Shown here: positions 53,993-64,000 of the stretch, one piece after another | How positions within the stretch are numbered: the stretch's first letter is position 1 | Layout of the letters: each line of letters begins with the position of its first letter | Origin: Chelydra serpentina | Taxonomy: Eukaryota > Chordata > Testudines > Chelydridae | NCBI GenBank assembly: GCA_037349315.1 | Contig: JBAIAC010000068.1 | Location: forward strand, 21,233,001-21,297,000 | Reading direction: 5' to 3' | DNA length: 64,000 nt | The notes under the pieces: model-generated | The model's database searches: none | What the model saw: the letters and a program-made list of their open reading frames with translations, nothing else | What the model was told of the DNA's origin: nothing | Position numbers and translations under genes: made by a program

Positions 53993-54557
53993 AGCTTGGC
54001 TCGAAGCATTCTTTCTAACCAGCCTCATCAAATAGGTGCAACTTGTAAAACAGTGTAATTCCGTTGTATAGATGTGTTGCACATACTGAGTGGGGACAGG
54101 AAGGGGTTATAGTAGGAAAAGTAACTAACAGAAACATGTGTTAAACATTTTTTTCCCTGCCTCCTCCACCATCACTTCATTTTACATTCTTTGGTTTAGT
54201 TACTTTTCCTCTTATACACCATTTTCATCCTCACGCTTTGCAAGTGTAGGTTTTCCATACACTGTTCCATACAAGTCACACCATTCCACTGCTTACATAC
54301 TTTTTATGTATTTATTTATTTTTGTTCGTAGGGCTACTTTCATGAGAGAGGCTTCCACAATCAGACCCAAAATGAATAAAGTCTACTTCTGTCTTAATGA
54401 CATAGAGCCAAGAGAAAACTGAATGCAGAGGAAGACATAAAGAAACACTACAAGCATAGAAATGTAGAAAGAAAACCAGTTTACCTTCAGAGAATTCTAA
54501 ACTTCCACAGTAATAGTTAAAATGGTGGTCATTGATGGGACATTAATTGTCTTTTTA
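53993..54557. other. No recognisable gene or repeat
   Basis: A frame at 54138-54422 is S/F/Y-rich without a domain. Confidence 0.3.
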
Positions 54558-54906
54558 TTAAAGCTGGTCGGAACATTTTCATTGGGGGCGGGGAGCAGAA
54601 AACGTCTTGCCAACAATGAAAAGCTTTTTTTAAAAAAATCCCATTTTTCTCACATTTCAAGACTATTTCAATGCTTCTCTTGACTCTATCCTCAGACATG
54701 TTTGTGCATTAAAGCTGGTTGCATGTTTTAATTTCAATCTTCTGACCATTTTTTTTGTCAAAAACTCAAATTTTGAAAAAATAAGTTAATGGAATAATAA
54801 GGAACAATTGTTTTTAAGTATAGAATTTTAGAAAGTTATTTTGCAATTTCAAACAAGCTATAACAAATGTAAATGGTTTTTTAAAAAAAGTTTTCTAACC
54901 AGCTCT
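54558..54906. mobile_element. AT-rich MITE, 'AGCTGGTCGGAA' family
   Basis: Ends 'aagctggtcggaacattttc' and 'gttttctaaccagctct' are inverted. TA dinucleotides lie at both outer borders, which would fit a Tc1/mariner-type target, but the junction is not certain. The interior is A/T tracts. Confidence 0.55.
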
Positions 54907-55139
54907 AATCTCTAAAATGACAAATTGGGTAAAATAAAGGAAACCGAGTTTTAGAAAAGGAGCTTTCTGACAAAAGACTTCAAGTGAAAAAATATCTGCC
55001 TTGCTAATGTAAAGGTATAGAATTTTAAAAGTCATACGGCCTACCCTCTTCTTATGCAGGATTGTCCTTTAAAAAGTATATAAAAAGTATATATTTCATG
55101 TGCATTTTGCTGTGTAGTTTCAAATATCTAATCAATTTC
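54907..55139. other. No recognisable gene or repeat
   Basis: Nothing supported. Confidence 0.25.
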
Positions 55140-56110
55140 CTTACAAAAGTATTTCACAATGTAATAGATCGCACTGGTGGGATGTTCTACTTGATATTCA
55201 ACCTAATTTTTTCCTTTTGGTTTTATCCCCATGATTTCTATAGATACCTTCATGTACCATACTATTTGAGTGATCTTTCACTTTATACTCTTCAAATACC
55301 TATAGCTCCTTATGTCCCCTGCTTCTTGGCTCTCAGCCAAGCTATATTTCTCTCTTTAAGCTTTCTTTATAAATAGGTCTCTCCAACCTCTTAATCATTT
55401 TTGTTGCCCTTTCCTGAACTTTGTCAATAGCTTTCTGGTAATGAGGTGATCAGAACTGAACACACTAGTCCAGATCCAGGTGTGGTCTCATTATAGAGTC
55501 ATATAGAAAGAGATTATCCCCTGCCTTGCTCTAGGATTTGATGCTTCTGGATATACAACAAGATCTTTGAGTGAAAATGTCCCCCGTGTTCTTTGGGGCA
55601 GGATTGTCTTTTTGTTCTGTATATGCAGAGCATCTGGCAAAACGGGGAACTGGTGCATGTCTGGGGCTCTTAGGTGCTACAATAATAGAAATAAATAATA
55701 TTAATAATTATCAGAGTAGCACAAAAATCACATTGCCTTCTTTGTTTATTTTATTGCTATATTCCATTGCAAGCACACATCTAATGGGCTGTTATGTATC
55801 CCACCAAAACTCTTTCAGCAGCATTGCATTGTCAGCTTTCTCCCTCTGGCTCAATATCTGTTTCAGATGATGTTTCTCAAATGAAGTCACTTGCATTGTT
55901 TTTAAAGCTGAATCTCATTTTGCTATTTTTGAGCCATGTTTCTGACCTTTCTAGGTGTGTCTGTATTATTCCTCTGTCCTCTTGCGTGTTTTCAAGGCCT
56001 CTCAATTTGGCATAGTCTGTTTACTCAGCCTTTCACTACATTAAAGATGTTAAACCAGGCTTGCTACCCAAATTCTTCAGCCCCTCTACACCCTTCTCTC
56101 CAACACGATG
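55140..56110 (-). pseudogene. Old CR1/L3-type LINE relic
   Basis: The minus-strand C-terminal region and 3' untranslated part ('aataggtctctccaacctct', 'gatcagaactgaacacacta', 'tctcaatttggcatagtctg'). It resembles the 22675 copy only in broad order and is heavily mutated. An L2-like tail (55590-55735) interrupts it. Confidence 0.7.
55590..55735 (+). mobile_element. L2/MIR-like 3' end
   Basis: 'ctttggggcaggattgtctt', 'tggggctcttaggtgctaca' and 'aataaataatattaataatt': the same series as 6785-6955, inserted into older LINE sequence. Confidence 0.6.
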
Positions 56111-56338
56111 TGTAGCTATTAATTAAAATATTTGTTAGTGGTTCCACTTTCACTCGGAAGTGTCCAATTTTCTAGATAAAGTGTGAAATTTTATGGCTTT
56201 AATTTTACAAAATTCAACCAGTTTTGCAAAATCTAAACAAAATCCCCAAACCTTCAAACCTGTGGGTTTTTTTATTTTATTTTCAATTATTTGCACAATG
56301 TATGGTGAGGTTTGCAAAAGAACTCTGCCCCCTTTGTT

Positions 56339-56342
<4 letters not shown>

Positions 56343-56380
<38 letters not shown>
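56343..56380 (+). repeat. (TC)n microsatellite
   Basis: An almost pure TC run with one interrupting G. Confidence 0.9.
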
Positions 56381-56689
56381 GATTGATGGGTTGCTCCAAA
56401 CTGCGTGTCAAGGACTAGGACCAGGTCTGGATAACCTGGTCTCTTTTCTGTGGGTACATTCTGAAGTATAATCAGAGCTGGGCCACCCAAGTTGGCTACT
56501 AGTAACCCTCTTTTTCTGTCCATCATCTCAGCCATTTATTTGATCTATCATGTTGAACTGAGACAAATAAGCCTCCCAAGGACTCTTTCCCTCAAAGAGC
56601 AGGACTTTTGCATCATTTGAAGTAGACAGATGGAACTCTTCCCTGTGTGGCTCCGCGGATTGCAAATGATGTCAAAAACTGTTTGAAAT

Positions 56690-57370
56690 GTCCAGTCTTA
56701 CCCAAGTCCCTATGGTTGCCTAAAGTCCATGTTGAAGGGCCCCGGGGGCCCCACCACCCACTGCGGCTGGGAGCTCCGTGGTCCCCACCGCCCAGTGGAA
56801 GCTGGGAGCTGCAGAGTACCCCCACGGCAGCTCAGAGCTCCAATCTGCTGAAGGTGGCAGGGGTACCCTGCCACTTTTAACTTTTAGGCACCCTGCCGCA
56901 CAGCCCCACCCCGACAACTGCTCAGTGCCCCGTTTTGACCCTCCACTGCCCAGCGCTCCCCACCCCCTCACTGCCCAGAGGCCTCCCACAAACTCCCCCA
57001 AAGACCCACTCTCCTATGCCCTGCTCCCCCGGCCCTGTTGGGAGGTGACTGTGTCTACCAGGCTGAGCGAGATGGCACCGTGGCTGGGGCTTGTCAGGGA
57101 TCGCTCTGGCCCCTTGGGAGTGGCGTGATCAGCCAGGCTAGAGCAGGAGCGGGACCTGCTGAGGCCGGGCTCCCTTAGGACCCACTTGCCTAGCAGGGCC
57201 CCCTGCGTTGGACTGGTGAGCTCTTCCCCTGCCATAGGGGACTGCTTTGCCTCCCTTATTGGCAGCACCTGACGGGGCCCAGGAGTGGCTAATGCTGAAT
57301 TTTTAGGCGCCCCTAGAATGCCAGCACCCCTAGACATGTGCCTACTGTGCCTAATTGGAAATCCAGCCCT
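56690..57370. mobile_element. GC-rich hAT-like element, right part
   Basis: The right end reads 'cctaattggaaatccagccctg', the reverse of a CAGGGCTGGATTTCC-type hAT terminus. Just inside, 'ggcgcccctagaatgccagc' and 'acccctagacatgtg' match the subterminal blocks of the 46082 element. The left terminus was not found. The frames here (up to 128 residues) are incidental. Confidence 0.55.
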
Positions 57371-57535
57371 GCTCTTGGGTCGTCTCTGAAACCTCTCCAA
57401 TTTATCAACATCCTTCTTGAATTGTGGGCACCAGAACTGGACACAGTATTACAACAGTGGTCACACTAGTGTCAAATCCAGAGGTAAAATAACTTCTCCA
57501 CTCCTATTCTCAGCTAGTAGACATTGACTGAACTC
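57371..57535 (-). pseudogene. CR1 LINE fragment
   Basis: 'ctctgaaacctctccaattt', 'atcaacatccttcttgaatt' and 'actggacacagtattacaac' are antisense CR1 C-terminal sequence directly beside the hAT end, so the hAT probably inserted in this CR1. Confidence 0.75.
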
Positions 57536-59532
57536 ACTTCTACAGGGCTACATCAACCTACACCATTGAGAATGTGACCCAGAGGATATAACAGCATTGA
57601 AATGCAGCAGCCTGTAGGGGATAGAGGGAAGAAATTAAGCGGCACACTGCACAACAAAAGGGGCACAGAAACTATGACCATCTCCTTGGGGGCAATCCCT
57701 AGTCTTATGAAAAATGCAATGAGATTTGTAATGGCCATGCAGATCAGGTGGGACTTTGTTTTTTAAGAACTAATGGGAAAGGGTCCGAATCTCAGATTTT
57801 CTCTCTTGAAAAGATGAAGAGCTGAACCTAGGCTGCTGGGATTTGATTATGTGGCCATATGGAATTTTGGCTTTTCATATATCATTATCATTACCACTAT
57901 CACATCATCATATCAGACCTTACTCTTACACCATTATATCTTCCCCTCCAGCAAATGTGTCTGTTCACATCTTATTATTTAGACTGTCCATGATCTGCCT
58001 GATTTGATGAGACAGGCATCTCCATTTCTCTCACTGATGACCAGCCAGGGGAATAGCTTATATACTTTTTATAGGCTTCCTCTAGTTATATCCTATCTTT
58101 GAAAACAGCAAGAAAAATCCTGCAGTTGCCATATTTTGATTAAAGACAAGAAACCAAACACTGGACTGGAATGCTAACATCTGATGGGAGAGACCAATCT
58201 AACCATTTTAGCTTGTTGGACAAGTTCAAGTCTAGAATAGTTTTGATTTCCTCAAAGTTATTCACCCTCCCTTAATTATTTAAATATTTTTTTCCCCTTT
58301 ACAAAGTGAAGTTTCAGTTTATTTAACGCAAGACTGAACTTAGTCTTATGATTAAAACAAGCGCGGTACTGTAGTATGACATAAATTGTCATGGATTAAA
58401 CAGGTTTAGACTTGACAGAGTATAAAGTGTCCAAGTCATTCAAGTATAAAAGAGATGAATAGCATTATGCCCATCGTGGCATGTAAACCCGTCAGCTGCA
58501 ATTGTTTATGTGACATTCTGGATAAGCAGAAGAATTAAAATCTGCAAATCACAGAGGAGCCGATTCTGTGTTACGTTTGCTCCTCTGTTGTATGCTGTTG
58601 CGCTTGTTTTATAGCAGGCTTTAAAATGTTTCCCACAGCACTGTTCATTTGCATCAGAAAACTCTCTCTACATCATTATAATTATGGTTATACAGTGCAC
58701 AACCTCTGAGAAAAATATATGTCTTGATATTGGAGGAATAAATTGCCCTACGGAGGGGGGAAGAACAAAAACTGGATTGTCAGCAGCAGAAACAACAAAG
58801 AGTTAGAAATGCTTTATGGTCCTAATGTTTCACTCAGCAAACTCTTTCTTGTTTAAGTAGCCCTTCCAAAGTGAATGGACTGCTTGAGTGGAGATGGGTT
58901 TGCAGAATTTGGCCCCAAATGCACATCTTGGAATATATTTTAAAAAATGCAATGGACAAGTTGTCCATAAAACACAAACCAACACCACTAACTGACACTA
59001 TGGTTAGCAGATGCAGCAGAGAAACCAAGGGAATGAAGAATGAACTTGTATGAGAGAAATCCTTCTAGCCATACCATAGCTGAGGCAGACCATCTGGAAG
59101 CTTGAACCATTGTTGCCTGTGAGTGAGGAGTCTGGTCTCCGAGCCTGTGCATCAAGCCGTTTGCGTAAACACTAAAATGGACCCAATTCTCACTTTAAAC
59201 TGTGCCCTTTATTTGAAAACCAAAGTAACGTTACAATTCTGAGCCTTTGGCCTGCTGCCCTGCTACTGCTGAATTAGTAAGTCCACTTGAGAAACATATT
59301 CATGTGTGATGAGGTATGTCCCCCATCATGGCTCTATCCTATGGTACCTGCTCTGGAACAGAATGCAGTGGTTGGGTTGGGGTTCCCATACCAGCGACTA
59401 GTAAGGTGCAGTGGAACCCCTGAAAAGATTAGGACAACTAAGAGCTCTCTGAGAAGTGTGCAAGGGCCATGGGGCCCAGGGTAAGGCTGTAGACCTTTTT
59501 AAGGACAAAGGATTGTTATTAGTTGGACTTTC
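57536..59532. other. No gene; possible conserved non-coding block
   Basis: About 2 kb with no repeat I recognise. AT-rich between 58250 and 58720 ('aatagcattatgcccatcgt', 'gtcagctgcaattgtttatg'). The short frames have no domains. Confidence 0.25.
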
Positions 59533-60056
59533 TGTTACCCCAGAAGGGGTGGAACCAAACATGACCTGGCTGGAGAACTGAGTCGCGAGAAGAGGCAGAC
59601 CACAGTGAGACTGGACCGACCATCAGTAGGGGGTGCTACACAGAGGAGGGTCTGCTTCGCCATGCCCAGCCACAAGGGGTGTGTCCCAGCGGTGAGTCAG
59701 CTCTTCTACAACATGGCACGATTCACTCAGGTGTTATAGCAGCATGAGCTCCTTGGATCGCAGGTGCTCTCAAAAGGCAAAAGTACAGATGTACTAAAGT
59801 TAGGGAATGATTCTGATTGCACCGTGAAAGTCATAAGGTACAATGAACCCCCCTTAACAACCAGCAGCTATGGCAATCAGAGGCCACTAGGGGGAAGTAG
59901 ATGCCTCGCCTACGCAAGACCCTGAGCTTTTACATTGGCCTTTGCTAAGGTATAAATCACTGTCCCAGACCAGTTTTTACTAACCAGATAGCAGACATCC
60001 AAGGTCTGGCAACCACCAATCAGATGTTAACACGACCAGGGCTTTGTCTACGTGTG

Positions 60057-60064
60057 TATAAAAG
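60057..60064 (+). promoter_or_regulatory. TATA box of the retroviral LTR
   Basis: TATAAAAG, with a CCAAT box (60014-60021 region, 'ccaccaatcag') about 40 bp upstream. Transcription would start some 25-30 bp downstream, marking the U3/R border. Confidence 0.8.
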
Positions 60065-60127
60065 ACCTGTAATTTCTGTGTAAATTAGAGTTCTGTACCA
60101 AGGTACAAGCTCTCATTTTTTCTGCAG

Positions 60128-60133
60128 AATAAA
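60128..60133 (+). terminator. Polyadenylation signal of the LTR
   Basis: AATAAA about 70 bp downstream of the TATA box, in the R region, as in gammaretrovirus-like LTRs. Cleavage should follow within about 20-30 bp. Confidence 0.75.
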
Positions 60134-60210
60134 GTAACCCTCTTTCCTTATCCCTGTCCGGCTGTTATTGGCTCTCAGATAGGTGGACCCGATATTTCGG
60201 TAACAGTTTT

Positions 60211-60228
60211 TGGCGACCACGAAGGGAC
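60211..60228 (+). promoter_or_regulatory. Primer-binding site, tRNA-Arg type
   Basis: TGGCGACCACGAAGGGAC begins with the expected TGG. From knowledge of vertebrate tRNA-Arg(UCG), whose 3' end reads ...CCCUUCGUGGUCGCCA, the first 17 bases are complementary. This is where minus-strand DNA synthesis would be primed. Confidence 0.75.
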
Positions 60229-60342
60229 CTCCTAGCTCGGACATTGGACTCCGGATGGCTGTGGCGAACTAGGAACGGCACCAGTGGGGTGCTTAGCCCC
60301 TCTTTCTGACTTCACCGCAGCCCCTGGGGTTCGTGCTCCAAT

Positions 60343-60351
60343 AAGGTAAGT
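60343..60351 (+). promoter_or_regulatory. Candidate splice donor in the leader
   Basis: AAG|GTAAGT with GT at 60346-60347, an excellent donor match at the position where retroviral leaders carry the donor for spliced env mRNA. Use is inferred only. Confidence 0.6.
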
Positions 60352-61338
60352 CCTAATAAAATAAAAAAACACGATCTGTTCTGGTTCTGGTTTTGGTTAA
60401 TTGGTTAATATTTTCTGTCTCATACACTTGGGTGTTGGGTGTGTGGGCAGGACTGAGCCTCTCGTTCATAATTCCTCAGGTTGGAAGCCATAGCGTGCAA
60501 TAAAGCACTAAGGTTGAATTGAGATCCTTCTGTCCCGTCCCCTGTAGCAGTCAGTGTGAGTAGGGAAAATCTGTACTAGTTTTTTTTTTTATTAGACCGT
60601 AATTCCCTCTGTTTTCTGTTTAATTCTCTGTTTAAGTATATACAAAAAATATAAATGGATCTCAGAGCAAACCCTCTAAGAATAGTCCTTTAAATTATAT
60701 GTTAAGTAAATGGCCACTGCCAGGTGTTCAAAAAAAATATTAAGGAAATGCTTTTTACAACTTTGCACTCAGGGTTGGCGAGCCCTGGGTACTGATTGGA
60801 CGAGTACGGCTCCTTTAACATTCCAACTTACTAAACTCCATTGTGCCTTGTATATTAAATAATAAAACTAAAATGTGGTATAATAAATAATGTATGTGTT
60901 TATTTTTTTTGGACAAAGGTATAAATAAAAATTAAAAATTTCCTTTGTAAATTAAAAAAAGCCAAAAAATCCCCAACAAAACAAGTTAATTGTAACTAAA
61001 AAGCTCAGTCCAAAAAAAAAAAAAAAAAGACTCTGGCCTCGCCCAAGAACAGTGCTAAGACCTGGCTGGCGGCCAAGAAAAAGGGGGGCTTAAGTGTGCC
61101 AAAAAAGCTGTAAAATCTACAAATCACTCCCAGGCATTAATGAAATGTGTTAGGTTTCTTTTCTCACAGGTAAAAAAAAAAAACGTTACCCAAAGACCCA
61201 AAAGATTTGGGACCTGGCACCCTCCAGCGCCACCCCGGCATCCGAAACAATAGACGGACCAAAACTGACCCTAGCCATAAAAATTAAAAACATCACAACT
61301 CAAAAACCAACCAAGGAGGCGACTGGCAATGGTCAGCC

Positions 61339-61560
61339 CCGGACATCAAAAAGCAATTGCAGCATCTCAAAGGAGCAAAAGGAAAGTCCCTGGAAGAGCT
61401 GGTAAGCGTGGCCACCCGTGTATATCACGCAAGGAAACATATCCAAAAAACTAAGCAGGTAGAAATGCTGGCAGCCCTTGTAAACGCTAAAAATAAAAAA
61501 CAAAAAGGGTGGAGGGGACTCCCCAAGTGGCAACCTAAAATGGAAAAGGGGGGCCCCCCC
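61339..61560 (+). pseudogene. Retroviral gag remnant (capsid C-terminus)
   Basis: A plus-strand frame has the form of the C-terminal capsid region of gammaretrovirus-like Gag: a 'GKSLEELV' helix start, 'ATRVYHAR' and a long Lys-rich helix before the nucleocapsid. The part that should hold the CCHC zinc knuckle lies after a C-run (about 61553-61560) and is not in a readable frame. Upstream matrix and capsid parts are not recognisable. It is a fragment, not a functional gene. Confidence 0.65.
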
Positions 61561-61642
61561 CGAGTTGCACTGTGCCTATGTACGTGTTTCCTGGTAATGA
61601 CTAGCAGAACTCAGGCCCTTTGCCTTACTTGATGGAGGGAAG

Positions 61643-61890
61643 CAGGGCTGGTGCAAGGAAGTTTCGCGCCCTAGGCAAAACTTCCTTGCACCAGCACTGC
61701 GCCCCCCCCCCCCGAGCCGGGAGGCAGGAGGCAGCCCCCGCAGAGCCAGGAGACAGCCGCGGCGAGCCACCCCCACCAACTCCCGGCTCAGCCACGGAGC
61801 CGGGAGGCAGGAGGCAGCCGCCCGCCGCCCCCCCAATTCCTTGCGCCCTAGGCGACTGCCTAGGGTCGCCTGGTGGGAGCGCCGGCCCTG
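61643..61890. mobile_element. hAT MITE, CAGGGCC family, 248 bp
   Basis: Ends CAGGGCTGGTGCAAGG and GAGCGCCGGCCCTG are flanked by GAGGGAAG (61635-61642) and GAGGAAAG (61891-61898), 7/8. 'gcgccctaggc' occurs near both ends. The interior has a 13-base C run and 'gccgggaggcaggaggcag' repeated. It follows the retroviral remnant directly. Confidence 0.88.
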
Positions 61891-62123
61891 GAGGAAAGGA
61901 ATGGCTTGCAGATACTGGTGATGTGGAGGGGCTACAGGTTCAAATCCTGTTTTAAGTGCTTAAATGTTGTTTATTTTATTTAATCTGTGGCAAAGCAGGT
62001 GGCAATGAGTGCTCTCTTTGCCCAGACCAGGACAGCAGTGTGGTGATGGAGAGGGGGCGCTTAGTCAGAAGTCAATAACTAGAAGTAAATTCCAGTGGGA
62101 TTAATATTGTAGCACATTTTACT
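61891..62123. other. No gene; possible SINE scrap
   Basis: 'ctacaggttcaaatcctg' (about 61932-61949) looks like a tRNA B-box with its stem, but no A-box is visible upstream. Confidence 0.3.
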
Positions 62124-62240
62124 GGCTAGGGATGAATTTCACCCCGTGCAAGAGGCTTATGCACTACTTTAACTGCCACTTTAGATTTAAGTGATGCATA
62201 CGCCCACGTGCTGACCTTTTGTGCCTGGGGGAATTTCACC
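62124..62240. repeat. Palindromic MITE relic ('gaatttcacc')
   Basis: 'gggatgaatttcaccccgtg' and 'tgggggaatttcaccctttc' bracket a segment with further opposing phrases. Ends are not exact. Confidence 0.4.
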
Positions 62241-63589
62241 CTTTCCGAGCCAATTCCTACTGCCAAGTACCAGTTCAGACATGATGGAACGAATATAAAG
62301 ATTTCAGTGTGACAGTTCTTTCCCTGTCCCACACGGTTGGAACTTTTGGCAAGGTATCCTGCAGCACATATCTGTCCCTGCCATTCTGCAAACAGATACA
62401 AGTCCTATTGCTTTGCTTACAAAAGGATGTATTGAAGGTCTGTGTTGTGGAGCAGGCATGTACGTCATCCCTGAAACTTTGGCTTCTGCTTCATCTTGGA
62501 TGCTGTTGTGTTTTCTTCTGCAACAGCCCATTTACTAGGCAGTAGCCATCCCCACTCCATGCAACAACCTGTATCCTCTCAATGTGATTACAGTCCATTT
62601 CATTCCATGATAGGTTTCTTTTATTATTCCCTCAGGCATGCAAATCAAATTTTACTCAGTACCAAAATCTTTGTTCTACAGAGGATGTTGGCATTGAGCG
62701 CAATGAAAAAATAGCTTTGCTGTGTTTATAGAACTTCTCTCCCGCCCCCCTCCCCGCCCCGGTTGAAAGCAAACATCTGTCAAAGTTCATTTGCTTCAGT
62801 GGAAAGGCAGTAGTGTGTCTTAAGGGAAAGCGCATGATAAAAGCAGATAGATTATTCTGTAATTATACCTTTCTCTGTCTAAATGTTTAATTAGATAAGC
62901 TGGTGCACAGACAGAGATTGCTTCATCATCCATCTGTCCTGTTTATCAGTGTTGTAAATACAGTGGATGTCTTGGCAAATTTGACCAAAACAGCGAACAT
63001 TAAATGGGGTGTTGGCCGTTTAAGTCAGTTTCAGAGAACAGGAGGAATCCTTAGTGAGCCTCTCTTTTTAGAAGGGCTGCCATTAGTCAGTCCTGGTGCC
63101 TGTGTCAGTGGCTGGGATTGGCCAGCCTGAGAGCAACTATCCGATAGGAATTGGCTGTTGTTTGTATGGTCAATCTGTAACCCCATTTTAGTCTCTTTTT
63201 GCTGCATGTGGTTCCTATTAAAAATATAAGAGTAATGATTTAATAATGATTTTACCCCCAGACACACTGAATGCTATACAGCTGGTGAGGCCCACAGCCT
63301 CCAGACCACTGCTGGAGAAGGTTCGGGTGATAGATCATGTCTTCTTTCTTCCTCCTTGCCAGCACACCTCAGTGACTTTGAACTGTTTTGTGTTCACTTT
63401 TGAGGTCTCCCGTTGTTATGATAGGGCCATGCCCATGTGACCTTTATGTCTGGGTTGTTACTAGGCCAGCAGCTCTTTGGGGATCTTTCAAAAGATCTCA
63501 CACAGAGTTTAGTGCCTGAGAAGACAGGGTCCCACCAACACGTCCATGTAACTGAGTGTAGATTTGGATTGCCTAGCTTCTGATCAGAT
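62241..63589. other. No recognisable gene or repeat
   Basis: Repeat-poor block. The frames (62309-62545, 62903-63130, 63394-63678 minus) have no domains and overlap on opposite strands. Confidence 0.3.
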
Positions 63590-64000
63590 ATGATAACCCA
63601 GTTAAAGGAACTGGCAAATAGGTGTGGAAAAAGGATTGGAAGCACGTGGAGGAGAGGAAGGTGATCAGGAACAGTCAAAATGGATTCACCAAGGGCAAGT
63701 CATGCCTGACCAATCTGATTGCCTTCTATGATGAGATAACTGGCTCTGTGGATATGGGGAAAGCAGTGGACGTGATATACCTTGACTTTGGCAAAGCTTT
63801 TGATGCGGTCTCCCACAGTATTCTTGCCAGCAAGTTAAAAAAGTATGGATTGGATAAATGGACTATAAGGTGGAAAGAAAGCTGGCTAGATTGTTGGGCT
63901 CAAAGGGTAGAGATCAACGGCTCTATGTTTAGTTGGCAGCCGGTATCAAGTGGAATGCCTCAGCGGTCAGTCCTGGGGTCAGTTTTGTTCAACAACTTTA
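63590..64000 (+). pseudogene. CR1 LINE reverse transcriptase, cut by the window end
   Basis: Plus-strand RT pieces: a GKSCLTN-like block (about 63695-63715), then VIYLDFGKAFDAVSHSILASKL (63774-63836), KKYGLDKW (63838-63861), and a 'GMPQRSVLGSVLFNN' block (63955-63995) where the usual G of PQG is R. The FADD box would lie beyond 64000. The DFGKAFD catalytic aspartate is present, but stops occur in the flanking sequence. Confidence 0.88.

Larger units (their letters stand above)
59533..60205 (+). mobile_element. 5' LTR of an endogenous retrovirus
   Basis: TGTTACC at the start and GGTAACA at the end form a perfect 7-bp terminal inverted repeat. The LTR is 673 bp, with CCAAT and TATA elements, an AATAAA signal and, six bases after its end, a primer-binding site, so this is a 5' LTR in plus orientation. 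The start was chosen by the inverted repeat. No matching 3' LTR is present in the window. Confidence 0.85.
60206..61642 (+). mobile_element. Retroviral leader and decayed internal region
   Basis: From the LTR end through the primer-binding site and leader to a gag remnant, then broken off at the hAT (61643). A stretch at 60600-61200 is unusually A-rich with runs of up to about 15 A. No pol, env or 3' LTR can be seen, so the provirus is truncated. Confidence 0.7.

Noticed and set aside
56690..57400. GC-rich stretch as a CpG island promoter
   Set aside because: Its right end carries a hAT terminus and subterminal blocks shared with another hAT here; no gene start follows.

Overview
This window looks like intergenic or intronic DNA from a sauropsid genome, most likely a turtle, with a crocodilian as the second choice. 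The evidence is the repeat mix: many CR1 LINE copies ending in short ATCTATGA-type repeats, a tRNA-derived SINE carrying a CR1 tail, a Penelope-like element with a GIY-YIG nuclease, several families of 8-bp-duplicating hAT elements, MIR/L2-type relics and CpG-rich MITEs. I found no convincing host protein-coding exon, tRNA, rRNA or snRNA gene. Nearly every longer reading frame is either a decayed transposon gene or an accidental frame through GC-rich tandem repeats.

Layout. 1-9 kb: CR1 relics, one split by a hAT element (2605-2784), the first copy of a three-hairpin MITE (5115-5399), MIR/L2 tails. 9-16 kb: palindromic and tRNA-like inverted-repeat elements, a second hAT of the GGGTGACCAG family, a second three-hairpin MITE, and a short DDE integrase relic (15446-15646). 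16-20 kb: a 1.37-kb GC-rich hAT with internal minisatellites (16494-17867) and a hAT at 19099-19442. 21-25 kb: a MITE cluster beside the best preserved CR1 (22675-24746, minus strand). 25-29 kb: a Penelope-like element with almost identical inverted arms and a MITE inside one arm, then a hAT that contains a solo LTR. 32-40 kb: a second solo LTR, small hATs, CR1 copies and an unidentified coding-like stretch near 37.6-38.0 kb. 41-52 kb: more CR1, a hAT nested in a hAT (46082-47035) and a CR1 split by both a SINE and a hAT (49331-51985). 54-64 kb: old CR1/L3, an endogenous retrovirus fragment with its 5' LTR, a tRNA-Arg-type primer site and a broken gag remnant (59533-61642), a hAT at that remnant, and a CR1 running off the window end.

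These parts do not form one pathway. Their value is as a stratigraphy: target-site duplications could be read directly for about fifteen insertions, several elements sit inside others, and relative ages follow. The two strongest observations are the MITE inside one arm of the Penelope-like element, where the other arm preserves the empty site, and the three-hairpin MITE family whose hairpin arms differ between copies in a matched way. Family names come from recognition by eye; no database search was possible.
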